This document shows, in pieces, positions 19,841-32,192 of a DNA stretch of 61,566 nt. Positions within the stretch are counted from its first letter, which is position 1. Every line of letters starts with the position of its first letter. The position numbers and the translations under genes are program-made. Source of the stretch: Caldilineaceae bacterium (GTDB lineage: Bacteria; Chloroflexota; Anaerolineae; Caldilineales; Caldilineaceae); contig JAGRCP010000026.1 in NCBI GenBank assembly GCA_020433455.1, positions 1-61,566 on the forward strand, written 5' to 3'. Below the pieces are notes generated by a model. It saw nothing but the letters and a program-made list of their open reading frames with translations, did no database searches and was not told the DNA's origin.

Positions 19841-19869
19841 TAGACAAATTCCTGCTCAACCGCTATACT
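19841..19869 (+). promoter_or_regulatory. uvrB promoter (-35 TAGACA, 17-bp spacer, -10 TATACT)
   Basis: TAGACA at 19841-19846 and TATACT at 19864-19869 each match the sigma-70-type consensus at 5 of 6 positions with an ideal 17-bp spacer. The predicted start is near 19876, about 86 bases before uvrB. Confidence 0.75.
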
Positions 19870-19880
19870 AAGCAAGGTGA

Positions 19881-19892
19881 GAACTTTTGTTC
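19881..19892. promoter_or_regulatory. LexA (SOS) operator of the GAAC-N4-GTTC type before uvrB
   Basis: GAACTTTTGTTC at 19881-19892 is an exact match to the core of the Bacillus/actinobacterial LexA box. It lies a few bases downstream of the predicted uvrB start site, where a bound repressor would block transcription. It is also nested at the edge of a 12-bp inverted repeat (19872-19883 and 19901-19912) that could form a hairpin in the mRNA leader. Confidence 0.75.
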
Positions 19893-19961
19893 GGATCAAA
19901 TTCTCACCTTGCACTTCCCCTGGCGTGAAGCGCGATCCGCGAAATCGTTTAGGAAAGAAAA

Positions 19962-21968
19962 ATGCCTGACTTTCAGGTTGTCAGTGAGTTTCAACCCACA
20001 GGCGATCAGCCCCGGGCTATCGCCCAACTTATTGACGGCATTCATAGAAACATGACGGATCAGGTGCTGCTGGGCGTCACCGGATCGGGCAAGACCTTTA
20101 CCATGGCCAAGGTGATTGAGGCCGTACAGAAACCGACGCTGATCATCGCCCACAACAAGACTTTGGCGGCGCAGCTCTACAGCGAGATGCGGGAATTTCT
20201 GCCCCAAAACGCCGTAGAATATTTCGTCAGCTACTACGATTACTATCAGCCCGAAGCCTACATCCCCCGCTCGGATACTTATATTGAAAAAGAGTCCCAG
20301 ATCAACGAGGAGATCGACCGCCTGCGCCTGGCCGCGACCGCGTCCCTCTTCAGTCGGCGGGATACGGTGATCGTTGCGTCAGTCTCATGTATTTACGGCC
20401 TGGGCAGCCCCGAGGATTACGGCCGCGTGGTGCTGCATTTGCGCGTCGGCGAAATGGTGCGCCGCAATCAGATGCTGCGTCATCTGGTGGAGATCTATTA
20501 CGACCGCAATGACTCCACGCTCCAACGCGGCAAGTTCCGGGTGCGGGGCGACGTGCTGGAAGTGCAGCCAGCGGATCAGGAGTTTGCCTATCGCATCAGC
20601 CTGTGGGGCGACGAGATCGAACGCATCAGTCAGATCGACACCCTCACCGGCGAGATTCTGGCCGACCACCAGCAGGTGGACATCTACCCGGCCAAACACT
20701 TCGTCACGCCCCAGGATCGGCTCAATGAGGCGCTGGAGGATATTGAGAACGAAATGACCGAACAGGTCGCATACTTTGAAAGTCAGGGCAAGCTGCTGGA
20801 GGCCCAGCGTATCCGCCAACGCACCATGTACGATCTGGAAATGCTGCGGGAAGTGGGCTTTTGCACCGGCATCGAAAATTACAGCCGGCCCCTGTCCCAG
20901 CGCCCGCCCGGCAGCACGCCGTGGACGCTGCTGGACTATTTTCCGGCCGATTGGCTTCTTTTCATCGATGAGAGCCACATGACCGTGCCCCAGATTCGAG
21001 GTATGTACAACGGCGATCAGGCGCGTAAGAGCGTCCTGGTGGAGCATGGTTTCCGCCTGCCCAGTGCGCTGGACAACCGGCCTCTCAACTTTGCAGAGTT
21101 CCAATCTCACCTAAATCAGGCCATCTATGTGAGCGCTACGCCCGGCCCCTACGAAATGGAGCGTGCGGCCCAGATTGTGGAGCAGGTCATCCGCCCCACG
21201 GGACTGCTGGACCCGCTGGTGGAGGTGCGGCCCACGGAAGGGCAGATCGATGATTTGCTCAAAGAGGTCAAGCTGCGCGTGGCCCAGGGGCAACGGGCCA
21301 TCATCACGACGCTGACAAAGCGCATGGCCGAAGACCTGACTGAGTATATGGCCGAACTGAACATCAAGGTCCAGTATCTGCATAGCGACATCCATACTCT
21401 GGAGCGCGTTGAAATCCTGCGCGATTTGCGCATGGGCGTCTTCGATGTGGTGGTGGGGATCAATCTCCTGCGCGAGGGGCTGGACCTGCCTGAGGTGTCT
21501 TTGGTGGCGGTGCTGGATGCGGATAAGGAAGGCTTTTTGCGCAGCGAAAGCGCGCTCATCCAGACCATCGGCCGCGCCGCCCGGCACCTGGAGGGCAAGG
21601 CGATCCTCTACGCCGACAAGATGACCGCGGCCATGGAGGCGGCCATCAGCGAAACGGAGCGGCGGCGCGCGATTCAGGAGCAGTTCAATATCGAGCACGA
21701 CATCGAGCCGCAAAGCATCGTCAAGAGCATTCGGGACCTGACGGACCGGGTGCGCATCATGGCCGAGAGCCAGGAAGAATATATCGCGGAAGAGCGGCCC
21801 ATGGAGCCGCGCGAACTGCCCAAAGCCGACCTGGCCCAGCTCATCAAGCAGATCGAAGCGGAGATGAAGGAGGCCGCCAGGGCGCTGGAGTTCGAGCGCG
21901 CGGCCGCGCTGCGGGATCAGCTCATGGAGTTGCGTCAGATTGAAGTGGAAGAGCGCCTTAAGGTGTAG
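19962..21968 (+). CDS. uvrB: Excinuclease ABC subunit B
   Basis: The 668-residue helicase-like subunit of nucleotide excision repair verifies damage handed over by UvrA and positions UvrC. Visible landmarks are the Walker [11 protein letters not shown] near residue 38, the beta-hairpin region [14 protein letters not shown] that clamps DNA, the DESH box, helicase motifs near [13 protein letters not shown] and QTIGRAARH, and a C-terminal UVR coiled coil ([21 protein letters not shown]) that binds UvrC. The length is standard. A good promoter and a LexA-type box precede it, so it is very likely induced by DNA damage. Confidence 0.98.
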   Translation: MPDFQVVSEFQPTGDQPRAIAQLIDGIHRNMTDQVLLGVTGSGKTFTMAKVIEAVQKPTLIIAHNKTLAAQLYSEMREFLPQNAVEYFVSYYDYYQPEAYIPRSDTYIEKESQINEEIDRLRLAATASLFSRRDTVIVASVSCIYGLGSPEDYGRVVLHLRVGEMVRRNQMLRHLVEIYYDRNDSTLQRGKFRVRGDVLEVQPADQEFAYRISLWGDEIERISQIDTLTGEILADHQQVDIYPAKHFVTPQDRLNEALEDIENEMTEQVAYFESQGKLLEAQRIRQRTMYDLEMLREVGFCTGIENYSRPLSQRPPGSTPWTLLDYFPADWLLFIDESHMTVPQIRGMYNGDQARKSVLVEHGFRLPSALDNRPLNFAEFQSHLNQAIYVSATPGPYEMERAAQIVEQVIRPTGLLDPLVEVRPTEGQIDDLLKEVKLRVAQGQRAIITTLTKRMAEDLTEYMAELNIKVQYLHSDIHTLERVEILRDLRMGVFDVVVGINLLREGLDLPEVSLVAVLDADKEGFLRSESALIQTIGRAARHLEGKAILYADKMTAAMEAAISETERRRAIQEQFNIEHDIEPQSIVKSIRDLTDRVRIMAESQEEYIAEERPMEPRELPKADLAQLIKQIEAEMKEAARALEFERAAALRDQLMELRQIEVEERLKV

Positions 21969-22103
21969 AAGCGGAGATCGAAAATGCGGATTTCACCTTT
22001 TTGGCCGTGGACCAGCGACTGTTAGATGCGGCAAGCGCTGAAGGGTTGCAAGCATTTAATCCCGCTACACCGTGATCTGAAATAAGCGAAAACTATAAAC
22101 GAA

Positions 22104-22973
22104 ATGATCCAACCACCCCTTGTGCACGCCGAAAATTTCATCTGGAACAACGCGCGCTTGCTTGAGCGCCGGCTCTTTGCCTACTATTTTCGCAACGGAT
22201 CGGCGCATGACGTTCTCGCGGCATTGGGCGCGTTTCAAAATGCAGACGGCGGCTTCGGCAATGCCCTGGAGCCGGATATCCGCTGCCCGAACAGTCAGCC
22301 TGTCCCAGTCCAACACGCGCTGGAAATTCTGGCCGATATCGATCCCGCTTCCCCCATGGTGGAGCAGGCTTGCGATTACCTTCTCACCATTACGACGAGT
22401 GAAGGCGGCGTGCCCTGGCTGCTGCCTTCAGCCATGGGCTATCCGCACGCACCCTGGTGGCAAGTGGCCGAGGGGACGCCGGCAGCCCTCAATCCCACAG
22501 CGGGCATTGCGGGCATTTTGTATGCTATGGGTACGGATCATTCCTGGCTTCAGCCGGCGGCGGATTATTGCTGGGCCAGGATCGACGATTATGCGCTGCA
22601 AGACAGCTTGCATGATGTAGACAATATCCTCACCTTCCTCTACCATGCGCCGGACCGCACGCGGGCCGAAGAGCGCCTGGCGCACCTGGCCCAGCAGATG
22701 TTGGCGGCGGGGCTGGTTGCAGACGCCCAGGCCGACGGATACGTGCGTAAGCCCCTGGACTGGGCGCCGATGCCCGACCATCCGCTGCGCAAATACCTGC
22801 CCCAGGCCGATGTGCAGGCGCATCTGGATGCAGTCCTGGCCAGTCAACAGGCTGACGGCGGCTGGCCCATCAACTGGCCGCCGCTGAGCCCTGCCGGCGA
22901 AGCGGAATGGCGCGGCTGGATCACGGTCAAGACACTGCGAATGCTGGACGCCAACGGCGCGCTTCATGGCTAG
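22104..22973 (+). CDS. Alpha/alpha-barrel-like protein with prenyltransferase/terpene-cyclase-type repeats
   Basis: I do not recognise a specific function for this 289-residue protein. It shows repeated helices with QNADGGFG near the start and QQADGGWP near the end, the sequence style of the squalene-cyclase/prenyltransferase beta-subunit repeat, with many Trp and Pro residues. It lacks the DCTAE and DxDD acids of squalene-hopene cyclases as far as I can see, so catalysis as a cyclase is doubtful. No signal peptide or membrane segment is evident. It stands between uvrB and the MOSC gene with ordinary spacing and shares no obvious pathway with either. Confidence 0.6.
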   Translation: MIQPPLVHAENFIWNNARLLERRLFAYYFRNGSAHDVLAALGAFQNADGGFGNALEPDIRCPNSQPVPVQHALEILADIDPASPMVEQACDYLLTITTSEGGVPWLLPSAMGYPHAPWWQVAEGTPAALNPTAGIAGILYAMGTDHSWLQPAADYCWARIDDYALQDSLHDVDNILTFLYHAPDRTRAEERLAHLAQQMLAAGLVADAQADGYVRKPLDWAPMPDHPLRKYLPQADVQAHLDAVLASQQADGGWPINWPPLSPAGEAEWRGWITVKTLRMLDANGALHG

Positions 22974-22994
22974 AATCGAAAGCAGAATTTAACA

Positions 22995-23651
22995 ATGCAC
23001 CTTCTTAGCGTAAATGTCGGTCGGCCGGAATCCATCAATACCAAAAGCGGCAAAACGGGCATCTTTAAGCGCCCGGTGAGCGGTCCTGTCCACGTCGGGA
23101 CGTATGGCCTTGCCGGCGACGCCATCTGCGATACCAAGCATCACGGCGGGCGGGATCAGGCGGTCTATCTCTACGGAACGGCCGATTACGCCTGGTGGTC
23201 GGCCGAATTGGGGACAGAGTTGGAGCCGGGGACTTTCGGCGAGAACCTGACCGTCACCGGGCTGGAGAGTGCCGACTGCCTCATCGGCGACCGTTTTCAC
23301 ATGGGCTCGGACGAAGACGCGGTCATCCTGGAAGTAACGGCTCCCCGCATTCCCTGCGTCACGTTGGCCACGCGTATGGGCGATCCCAACTTTGTCAAGC
23401 GTTTTCGCTTTGCCGAGCGGCCGGGGCTCTACTGTCGGGTAATCCGGCCGGGCGCCGTGCAGGCCGGCGACACGGTAGAGCTTGTGCGCTATAAAGGCGA
23501 AACCATCAGCGCGCGAGAGATGTTTCGTCTATTCTACGCGCCGCAGCCAGATGAGCAGACGCTGCGCCGTCATCTGGCCGCGCCCATTGCAGAACGAGGG
23601 CGGACGGAGAAGGAAGGGCAGTTGCAAGTCATCATACAGAATAACCAATAG
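22995..23651 (+). CDS. MOSC-domain protein (YiiM-like)
   Basis: The 218-residue protein is a single MOSC domain, the fold found at the C-terminus of molybdenum cofactor sulfurases. Motifs include GDAICDTKHHGGRDQAVYLY, GTFGENLTV and PRIPCVTLA, whose Cys is the proposed sulfur carrier or cofactor ligand. The C-terminal helical extension (SAREMFRLFY) matches the YiiM subgroup, which in E. coli detoxifies N-hydroxylated base analogues using molybdenum cofactor. It follows the previous gene by 21 bases and may share its transcript. Confidence 0.88.
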   Translation: MHLLSVNVGRPESINTKSGKTGIFKRPVSGPVHVGTYGLAGDAICDTKHHGGRDQAVYLYGTADYAWWSAELGTELEPGTFGENLTVTGLESADCLIGDRFHMGSDEDAVILEVTAPRIPCVTLATRMGDPNFVKRFRFAERPGLYCRVIRPGAVQAGDTVELVRYKGETISAREMFRLFYAPQPDEQTLRRHLAAPIAERGRTEKEGQLQVIIQNNQ

Positions 23652-23750
23652 GGTGTAAGGCATGCCCTTGCAGCGGCCCGGGGCGCATCCCCCAAACATG
23701 TATACGCAGCAAGCGCGGGCCGGCCAGGCCTAACCGTCGGACTGGCGTCC

Positions 23751-23867
23751 GGCGCTCCCGAGCGCCAATGCCCCTAATCAATAGAGACCGCGGACCGAGC
23801 GGAGCGCATCGTGAGTTCAGTCGAGCGATGCGGCGGATTCCCGCCGACCGCGCGCGAACATTCGCGC
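23751..23867 (+). other. Hairpin-rich leader before the gyrase A gene
   Basis: Several short perfect hairpins are packed ahead of the GTG start: GGCGCT/AGCGCC (23751-23756 and 23761-23766), CGCATCG/CGATGCG near 23808-23835, and GCGCGAA/TTCGCGC (23852-23858 and 23861-23867). No T-run marks a terminator. The leader may be structured RNA or degenerate repeats. Confidence 0.4.
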
Positions 23868-23916
23868 CGGCCTATGTTGCGTGCGGCCCAATTTCAACAA
23901 GAACGAGTAAAGTGCA

Positions 23917-27132
<3,216 letters not shown>

Positions 27133-27316
27133 GTTTTCGTTATGGTTTACTCTGGCAGTTGCCAGACGTCAACGCAGAACATTTACCCCAAAATTGTAAG
27201 CATTCTTTATCGCTGGCCAGAAGGAATTGCCCTTCGCCCACGATTCATTTTAATAGAGTGGGTCGCCCCTTCGTCTCCCCATCAGCCTGCCGCGCCGCTC
27301 CAAAATTTGTTTTGAT

Positions 27317-27356
27317 AGAGCGATAAGCGATTTCCCCCGAAGTCGCTTATCGCTCT
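27317..27356 (+). other. Stable hairpin just before the repeat-protein gene
   Basis: AGAGCGATAAGCGA (27317-27330) pairs perfectly with 27343-27356 across a 12-base loop. It ends 21 bases before the ATG at 27378. There is no T-run, so a 5'-UTR stem or protein-binding site is more likely than a terminator. Confidence 0.6.
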
Positions 27357-27377
27357 CTCTACAACGAGGGTAATGCC

Positions 27378-30071
27378 ATGAAGACAAAATTTCTCCACGC
27401 ATGCATAATGGCGTTCGTGTTGTTATCGATGCTTGCCGGACCCGGTTCCGCCTACGCCCAACTCACTCCGGGCGACGGCGTAGAAGCGCCTCTGACCGAT
27501 CAGTACACCCAGACATTGTCAGGCAACTTCTGTTATGCCACGGGCGGAAACAGCCTGATTGAAGTCGAATCTTCTGATTTCACAATCGACGTGCCCGGTC
27601 AGCCGGTGGCCGCCTATTGGGTGTGGTCGGCGCGGGTGCGCAAAGAAGCGAACGAAACGTTCCCCGATCCGGTGGATAATACGCTGAGCGTTACCGGCAC
27701 TCGGGGAGACGGCGCACCGTTCACGAGCGAAATTGTCGCGACTCTTCAAGAAGAATCCACTTACAGCGGCTACATCCGTAGTTATGCTTTTGTTTATAAC
27801 GACAGCATCTTCGACTTCGTCAGCCAGGGCCTTAATTCCTACACTATTTCGGGCATCGAAGTGCCCCCCAGCGATATTGTTGAATCACATGGCGCAGCAT
27901 TAACCATTGTCTATGAATCGTTGGGGTGCCCGTATTCACAAATCGATCTGGCCTATGGGCTGGACACATTCTATCACGGCTGGGATGCCCCCTACGGGCC
28001 CAATTCCGAAGTAGCCTGTGTAGACTTCGGACCGCTAAGCGAAGAACGCGCGCTGAAGTTCACAGTCGTCGTAGCGGGTGCAGCCCAAGCTGAAGTGAAT
28101 GACACCTCGCGTCCCAGCGGTTTGTGGACTGCCTCCCTCAATGCCGACAGCAATCCGTTGCCAACCGATCTGGTGAATCAGCCTTATGCCGATCGTATCG
28201 ACGATCCATTAAACAGCACACCAGGGCTGGAATGGGATATCTATTCCAACACAGTGATAGTTGCTCCCGATGATACCCACGTCTGCTTCCAGGTCGAATC
28301 GCCGCCCGGAGACGAGGATCCCGGCGGCATTAGCGGAGCCTGGCTCAATTTGACCACGTTGATTCCGCTGGCGGCCGGCAGCATTGGCGATACGATTTGG
28401 GCCGATTATAACGGCAACGGCATTCAGGACCCCGGCGAGCCGGGCATGGCCGACGTGATGGTCACCATCAGCGACGGCGTCAACTCTTTTACCACCGTAA
28501 CCAACAGCAACGGAGAGTACCTCTTTCCCGAACTGGCGCCGGGCAATTATACGGTGACGGTCGATTCGACGACAGGAGAGCTGGGCGCGGGCAATTTCAA
28601 CCAAACCGGTGATCCTGACGGCGTCAATAATAACCAATCACAAGTGGCGCTGGGCGACGGCGAAGACAATCTCCTCCAAGATTTTGGTTACCAGCCACTG
28701 GGTAGCATCGGCGATACCGTTTGGCTAGATACCAACGGCAATGGCGTACAGGAGGGCGGAGAGAACGGCATCAGCGGGGTTACGGTCATCCTGATTGACG
28801 GCAGCGGCAATCAGCAGACAGCCGTGACCGACGCCGACGGCCACTATTCTTTCGACGATCTGCCCCCCGACTCTTACACGATCGAGATCGACCCGGCAAC
28901 GCTCCCGGCCGGCGTAACGCCCACGTTCGACGCCGACGGCCTTGGGACGCCCAACGCCACAGGGTTGACACTGAACCCCGGCCAGAACCGAAATGACATA
29001 GACTTCGGCTATGTGAGCGTTCTGGGCAGCATCGGCGACACGGTCTGGCTGGATACCAACGGCAACGGCGTCCAGGATGCAGGCGAGCCGGGCATTGCCG
29101 GCGTTACCGTAATCTTGACCGGCGACGGCGTCATGCAGACCATGGTGACTGATGCAAACGGCTTCTACACCTTTTCCGACCTCATGCCGGGCGCGTACGC
29201 GGTAAGCGTCAATCCGGCCACCTTGCCCGCGGGGCTGGGACAAACCTACGATCTGGACGGCATCGGATCGCCCCATACGGCGCAAGTCACGCTAAACGAC
29301 GGCGAAAATCGTATTGATGCGGATTTCGGCTACGCAGATATTCTGGGCAGCATCGGCGACACGGTCTGGCTGGATATCAATAGTAACGGCGTACAGGACG
29401 CAGGCGAGCCGGGCATTGCCGGCGTCACCGTAACGCTGCTCGACAGTAATGACAACAGCCGGAGCGCCGTAACAAATGCCGACGGCTGGTATACGTTCAC
29501 CGGTCTGCCTGCCGGCATCTACACGGTCAGCGTAGACCCGGCTACCCTTCCCGCCGGATACAACCAGACTTATGATCTGGACGGACTATCCACGCCCCAT
29601 AATGTGGTCGTTACGCTGGGAGAAGACGAAAACCGCGTTGATGCAGATTTCGGTTATCAAGCGCTGGGCAGCATCGGCGATACCGTCTGGCTGGATGTTA
29701 ACAACAACGGCGTACAGGACGGAGACGAAATAGGCATTCCGAACGTGACCGTACGCATCCGCTATGCCAATGGAACGGTCATCGAACGCATCACCAACAG
29801 CGCCGGTCAATATCTCTTCACGGATTTGCCGCCCGGCGACTATACAATCAGCGTTGTGAGCAGCACCTTGCCGGATGGCCTGACGCCCACCTATGATCTG
29901 GACGGCATAACCTCGCCCCATGTGGCAATTGCGGCATTGACTGCGGTGCTGAACCGAGTCGATGTAGACTTCGGCTACTACGAGCCGCCTCTGGCCATCG
30001 GTGATGACGTAATGCCGGATCAGATTATTATCGTGCAGAGCACCATCTTTTTGCCGGTGGTAAATCGGTAA
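27378..30071 (+). CDS. Secreted multidomain protein with five SdrD-type B repeats
   Basis: The 897-residue protein has a signal peptide (basic start, hydrophobic core, GSAYA cleavage-like site near residue 27). An N-terminal beta-rich domain of about 300 residues is unrecognised. From about residue 334 to 868 there are five repeats of about 107 residues, each beginning GSIGDT(V/I)W, with NGNGVQDAGEPGI and ending DFGY; these are Ca-binding Ig-like B repeats of the SdrD/Cna-like type. The final residues, STIFLPVVNR, match a hydrophobic-plus-Arg C-terminus that I recall from many secreted Chloroflexota proteins. There is no LPXTG motif. A strong terminator follows at 30110. Confidence 0.85.
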   Translation: MKTKFLHACIMAFVLLSMLAGPGSAYAQLTPGDGVEAPLTDQYTQTLSGNFCYATGGNSLIEVESSDFTIDVPGQPVAAYWVWSARVRKEANETFPDPVDNTLSVTGTRGDGAPFTSEIVATLQEESTYSGYIRSYAFVYNDSIFDFVSQGLNSYTISGIEVPPSDIVESHGAALTIVYESLGCPYSQIDLAYGLDTFYHGWDAPYGPNSEVACVDFGPLSEERALKFTVVVAGAAQAEVNDTSRPSGLWTASLNADSNPLPTDLVNQPYADRIDDPLNSTPGLEWDIYSNTVIVAPDDTHVCFQVESPPGDEDPGGISGAWLNLTTLIPLAAGSIGDTIWADYNGNGIQDPGEPGMADVMVTISDGVNSFTTVTNSNGEYLFPELAPGNYTVTVDSTTGELGAGNFNQTGDPDGVNNNQSQVALGDGEDNLLQDFGYQPLGSIGDTVWLDTNGNGVQEGGENGISGVTVILIDGSGNQQTAVTDADGHYSFDDLPPDSYTIEIDPATLPAGVTPTFDADGLGTPNATGLTLNPGQNRNDIDFGYVSVLGSIGDTVWLDTNGNGVQDAGEPGIAGVTVILTGDGVMQTMVTDANGFYTFSDLMPGAYAVSVNPATLPAGLGQTYDLDGIGSPHTAQVTLNDGENRIDADFGYADILGSIGDTVWLDINSNGVQDAGEPGIAGVTVTLLDSNDNSRSAVTNADGWYTFTGLPAGIYTVSVDPATLPAGYNQTYDLDGLSTPHNVVVTLGEDENRVDADFGYQALGSIGDTVWLDVNNNGVQDGDEIGIPNVTVRIRYANGTVIERITNSAGQYLFTDLPPGDYTISVVSSTLPDGLTPTYDLDGITSPHVAIAALTAVLNRVDVDFGYYEPPLAIGDDVMPDQIIIVQSTIFLPVVNR

Positions 30072-30109
30072 CGTCGGCAGGGAGACCAGATTCACAAGCT
30101 GGATTCAAA

Positions 30110-30150
30110 GGGGGCCGATCCGCACTTTCATCGGATCGGCCCCCTTTTTT
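30110..30150 (+). terminator. Strong intrinsic terminator after the repeat-protein gene
   Basis: GGGGGCCGATCCG (30110-30122) pairs perfectly with 30132-30144 around a 9-base loop, followed by six T. It ends the transcript of the secreted repeat protein. Confidence 0.93.
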
Positions 30151-30249
30151 AAAAACTCGCATCGCGGCTCGAAGGATTGACGACACCGCCCCGATTATTA
30201 GCTTGCAGGGGGCGGCAAAAACACTGCTGCGCAAAATAGGGCGCAAATT

Positions 30250-30567
30250 TTGACAGCCCTTCGGCCCTGTGTTAGTTTGTTGTTTTGTAGCAACAATTTG
30301 ATAAAAATTCGACTTCTACGTCGAACGGCAGCAATGTCGCGCAACCCGCTGGAGCCCCGGTTTTCGGTTGCCTTGGATTGATTGCAGGAACAAATCAAAA
30401 GTGAGAAGCCGGTCACGAGCGCAGGTCATGCCGACGCTCTCCCGTCATCTTTCCGCACCAATCCACAGGCACGACAATCGGATACGCTTCAGGCAATCGC
30501 ACGCTGATAGCGTGCGCTGGGAAAAGGCATAAATCCCGCCCGCCTGGAGCATCCGGCGGGTTTTTTT
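30250..30567 (+). promoter_or_regulatory. Candidate leader or small RNA with terminal attenuator before the SAM-cycle genes
   Basis: The 520-base gap from 30072 to 30591 holds the terminator above, a TTGACA at 30250-30255 with a poor -10, a hairpin at 30308-30325, a GAGCG/CGCTC hairpin near 30416-30438, a CGCACGC/GCGTGCG hairpin at 30499-30517, and a GC-rich stem (30535-30540 with 30555-30560) followed by seven T. The last T touches an ATG of the LOG gene. That layout is what a transcriptional attenuator looks like. It matches no riboswitch consensus I can recall; a free-standing small RNA is the alternative. Confidence 0.45.
30535..30567 (+). terminator. Intrinsic terminator or attenuator abutting the LOG start
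   Basis: CCCGCC and GGCGGG close a stem across a 14-base loop, followed by TTTTTTT at 30561-30567. The first in-frame ATG of the LOG gene begins at 30568, so termination here would prevent expression of the downstream genes. Confidence 0.75.
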
Positions 30568-30591
30568 ATGGCGGTTTTTGAGATGAGAACG

Positions 30592-31185
30592 ATGAACAAG
30601 TTGCAAACAATCTGCGTTTATTGCGGTTCGAGCCTCGGCGATGAGAAATACTTCCGTAGCGCAGCGCAAAGCCTGGCCCACGCGATGATCGAGCGCAAAC
30701 TCGAGCTGGTCTACGGCGGCGGCAGCGTCGGCCTTATGGGCGTCATTGCCAAGATCATGCACGAAAACGGCCGTCGCGTCACGGGCATTATCCCCAGCGC
30801 GCTCATGCTCAAAGAAGTGGTGGAGACAGTCTACGGCGAGTTGATCGAGGTCAGCACCATGCACGAACGCAAGGCAAGCATGGTGCAGCAAGCCGATGCC
30901 TTTATCGCCATGCCCGGCGGCTTCGGCACGCTGGATGAACTATTCGAAGCCATCACCTGGGCCCAGTTGGGCATCCACAAAAAGCCCATCGGCCTGCTCA
31001 ACGTACGCGGCTATTTTGACCCGCTTTTGGCCTGGACGGAACAGGCCGTAGCCCACGGGTTTGTGCGCCCGAATCATCGACATCTCTTCATCGCTGAGGA
31101 AGACCCGGCTGCGCTGCTGGATCAATTGGCCGCATACGAAGCGCCCGAAAACGTGATGAAGTGGTTGAAGATTGAGCAGGCATAG
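30592..31185 (+). CDS. LOG-family nucleoside-5'-monophosphate phosphoribohydrolase
   Basis: The 197-residue protein is a Lonely Guy-type Rossmann enzyme, which removes the base from AMP or cytokinin nucleotides. The signatures are VYCGSS, VYGGGSVGLMG and MPGGFGTLDE. In-frame ATGs occur at 30568, 30583 and 30592. The last is preferred because the first directly follows a terminator T-run and GAGATGAG precedes the third. It leads a run of genes (PfkB kinase, GNAT, ahcY, metK) that looks like SAM recycling, where splitting AMP into adenine and ribose phosphate would dispose of adenosine made from S-adenosylhomocysteine. That role is inferred from context. Confidence 0.88.
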   Translation: MNKLQTICVYCGSSLGDEKYFRSAAQSLAHAMIERKLELVYGGGSVGLMGVIAKIMHENGRRVTGIIPSALMLKEVVETVYGELIEVSTMHERKASMVQQADAFIAMPGGFGTLDELFEAITWAQLGIHKKPIGLLNVRGYFDPLLAWTEQAVAHGFVRPNHRHLFIAEEDPAALLDQLAAYEAPENVMKWLKIEQA

Positions 31186-31217
31186 AGAAAACTTGAAGAT
31201 TGAAGGGAGCATTTACC

Positions 31218-32192
31218 ATGAGTCTTGTCATCACCGGCTCAGTCGCCTACGACTACCTGATGAGCTATCCCGGTCGTTTCCGCGACCATATCCTGCCGGA
31301 ACAACTGAATAACCTAAGCGTGAGTTTTCTGGCCGACTCCATGCGCCGCGAGCGCGGCGGCGTGGCGGCCAACATTGCCTACACCAATCGGCTGCTGGGC
31401 GGCAGTCCCATTATCCTGGCCACGGTGGGCCATGACTTCGGCGACTATCGCCGCTGGCTGGAAGATCAGGGCATCTCCACGGAGCAAATCATCGAAATTC
31501 CTGAAGACCTCACGGCCACCTTCTTCGTGAGTACGGATCAGGAACAGAATCAGATCGCCAATTTTTATACCGGCGCGATGGTCCATGCTCAAGAGTACAG
31601 CCTGGCGGATCGGGGTCTGACAGGGTCTGAACTGGTGCTCATCAGCCCCAATGATCCCATCGCCATGGTGAACTACGCCCGGGAGTGCAAAGCGCTGGGC
31701 ATTCCCTTCGCCTATGACCCCAGCCAACAGTTGGCCCGCCTGAGCGGAGAAGATTTGGCCGCCGGCATCCCAGGAGCCAAATTCCTGCTCTGCAACGAAT
31801 ATGAGATCGCAGTGGTGCAGAATAAGACCGGCTGGACGCTGCAGGAAGTGCGGGATCAGGTGGAAACGCTTATCGTAACTCAGGGGAAAAAGGGCAGCAG
31901 CATCTATCACAACGGCCAGGAAATCCTCATTCCCATTGCACCCATCGAGCGCATTGACGATCCCACAGGAGCGGGCGACGCTTTCCGGGGCGGCCTCTTT
32001 GCCGCATGGATGGCCGGCCTGCCCTGGGACGTAGCCGGCCGAGTCGGCGCATTGTGCAGCACCTACGCCCTGGAGCAGATCGGGACGACTTCCCATCGCT
32101 TCACGCCGGATGAGTTCATCAGCCGTTACGAAAGCTACTTCGGGGCCCAGCCCGAATTGGCCCGGCTGCGCCAGCCGGCCGCTGTCGCCTGA
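31218..32192 (+). CDS. PfkB-family sugar/nucleoside kinase, probable adenosine kinase
   Basis: The 324-residue kinase has the PfkB signature [12 protein letters not shown], with the catalytic Asp, near its C-terminus, and the N-terminal [17 protein letters not shown] glycine-rich region. AAGGGAG lies 8 bases before the ATG at 31218. Substrate cannot be read with certainty, but homologues next to S-adenosylhomocysteinase are commonly annotated as adenosine kinases. Converting adenosine to AMP would pull the reversible AhcY reaction forward and feed the LOG enzyme upstream. It overlaps the next gene by one base (TGATG), so they are translationally coupled. Confidence 0.85.
   Translation: MSLVITGSVAYDYLMSYPGRFRDHILPEQLNNLSVSFLADSMRRERGGVAANIAYTNRLLGGSPIILATVGHDFGDYRRWLEDQGISTEQIIEIPEDLTATFFVSTDQEQNQIANFYTGAMVHAQEYSLADRGLTGSELVLISPNDPIAMVNYARECKALGIPFAYDPSQQLARLSGEDLAAGIPGAKFLLCNEYEIAVVQNKTGWTLQEVRDQVETLIVTQGKKGSSIYHNGQEILIPIAPIERIDDPTGAGDAFRGGLFAAWMAGLPWDVAGRVGALCSTYALEQIGTTSHRFTPDEFISRYESYFGAQPELARLRQPAAVA

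Noticed and set aside
28378-29990. Tandem repeats that could suggest a CRISPR array
   Set aside because: The spacing is about 320 bases and the repeats are in frame and encode B-repeat domains; no CRISPR array or cas gene is present.
30416-30567. SAM-IV or SAM-I type riboswitch before the SAM-cycle genes
   Set aside because: GGTCACGAGCGC is reminiscent of a SAM-IV start, but the GGCAACC core and the pairing 3' strand are missing.
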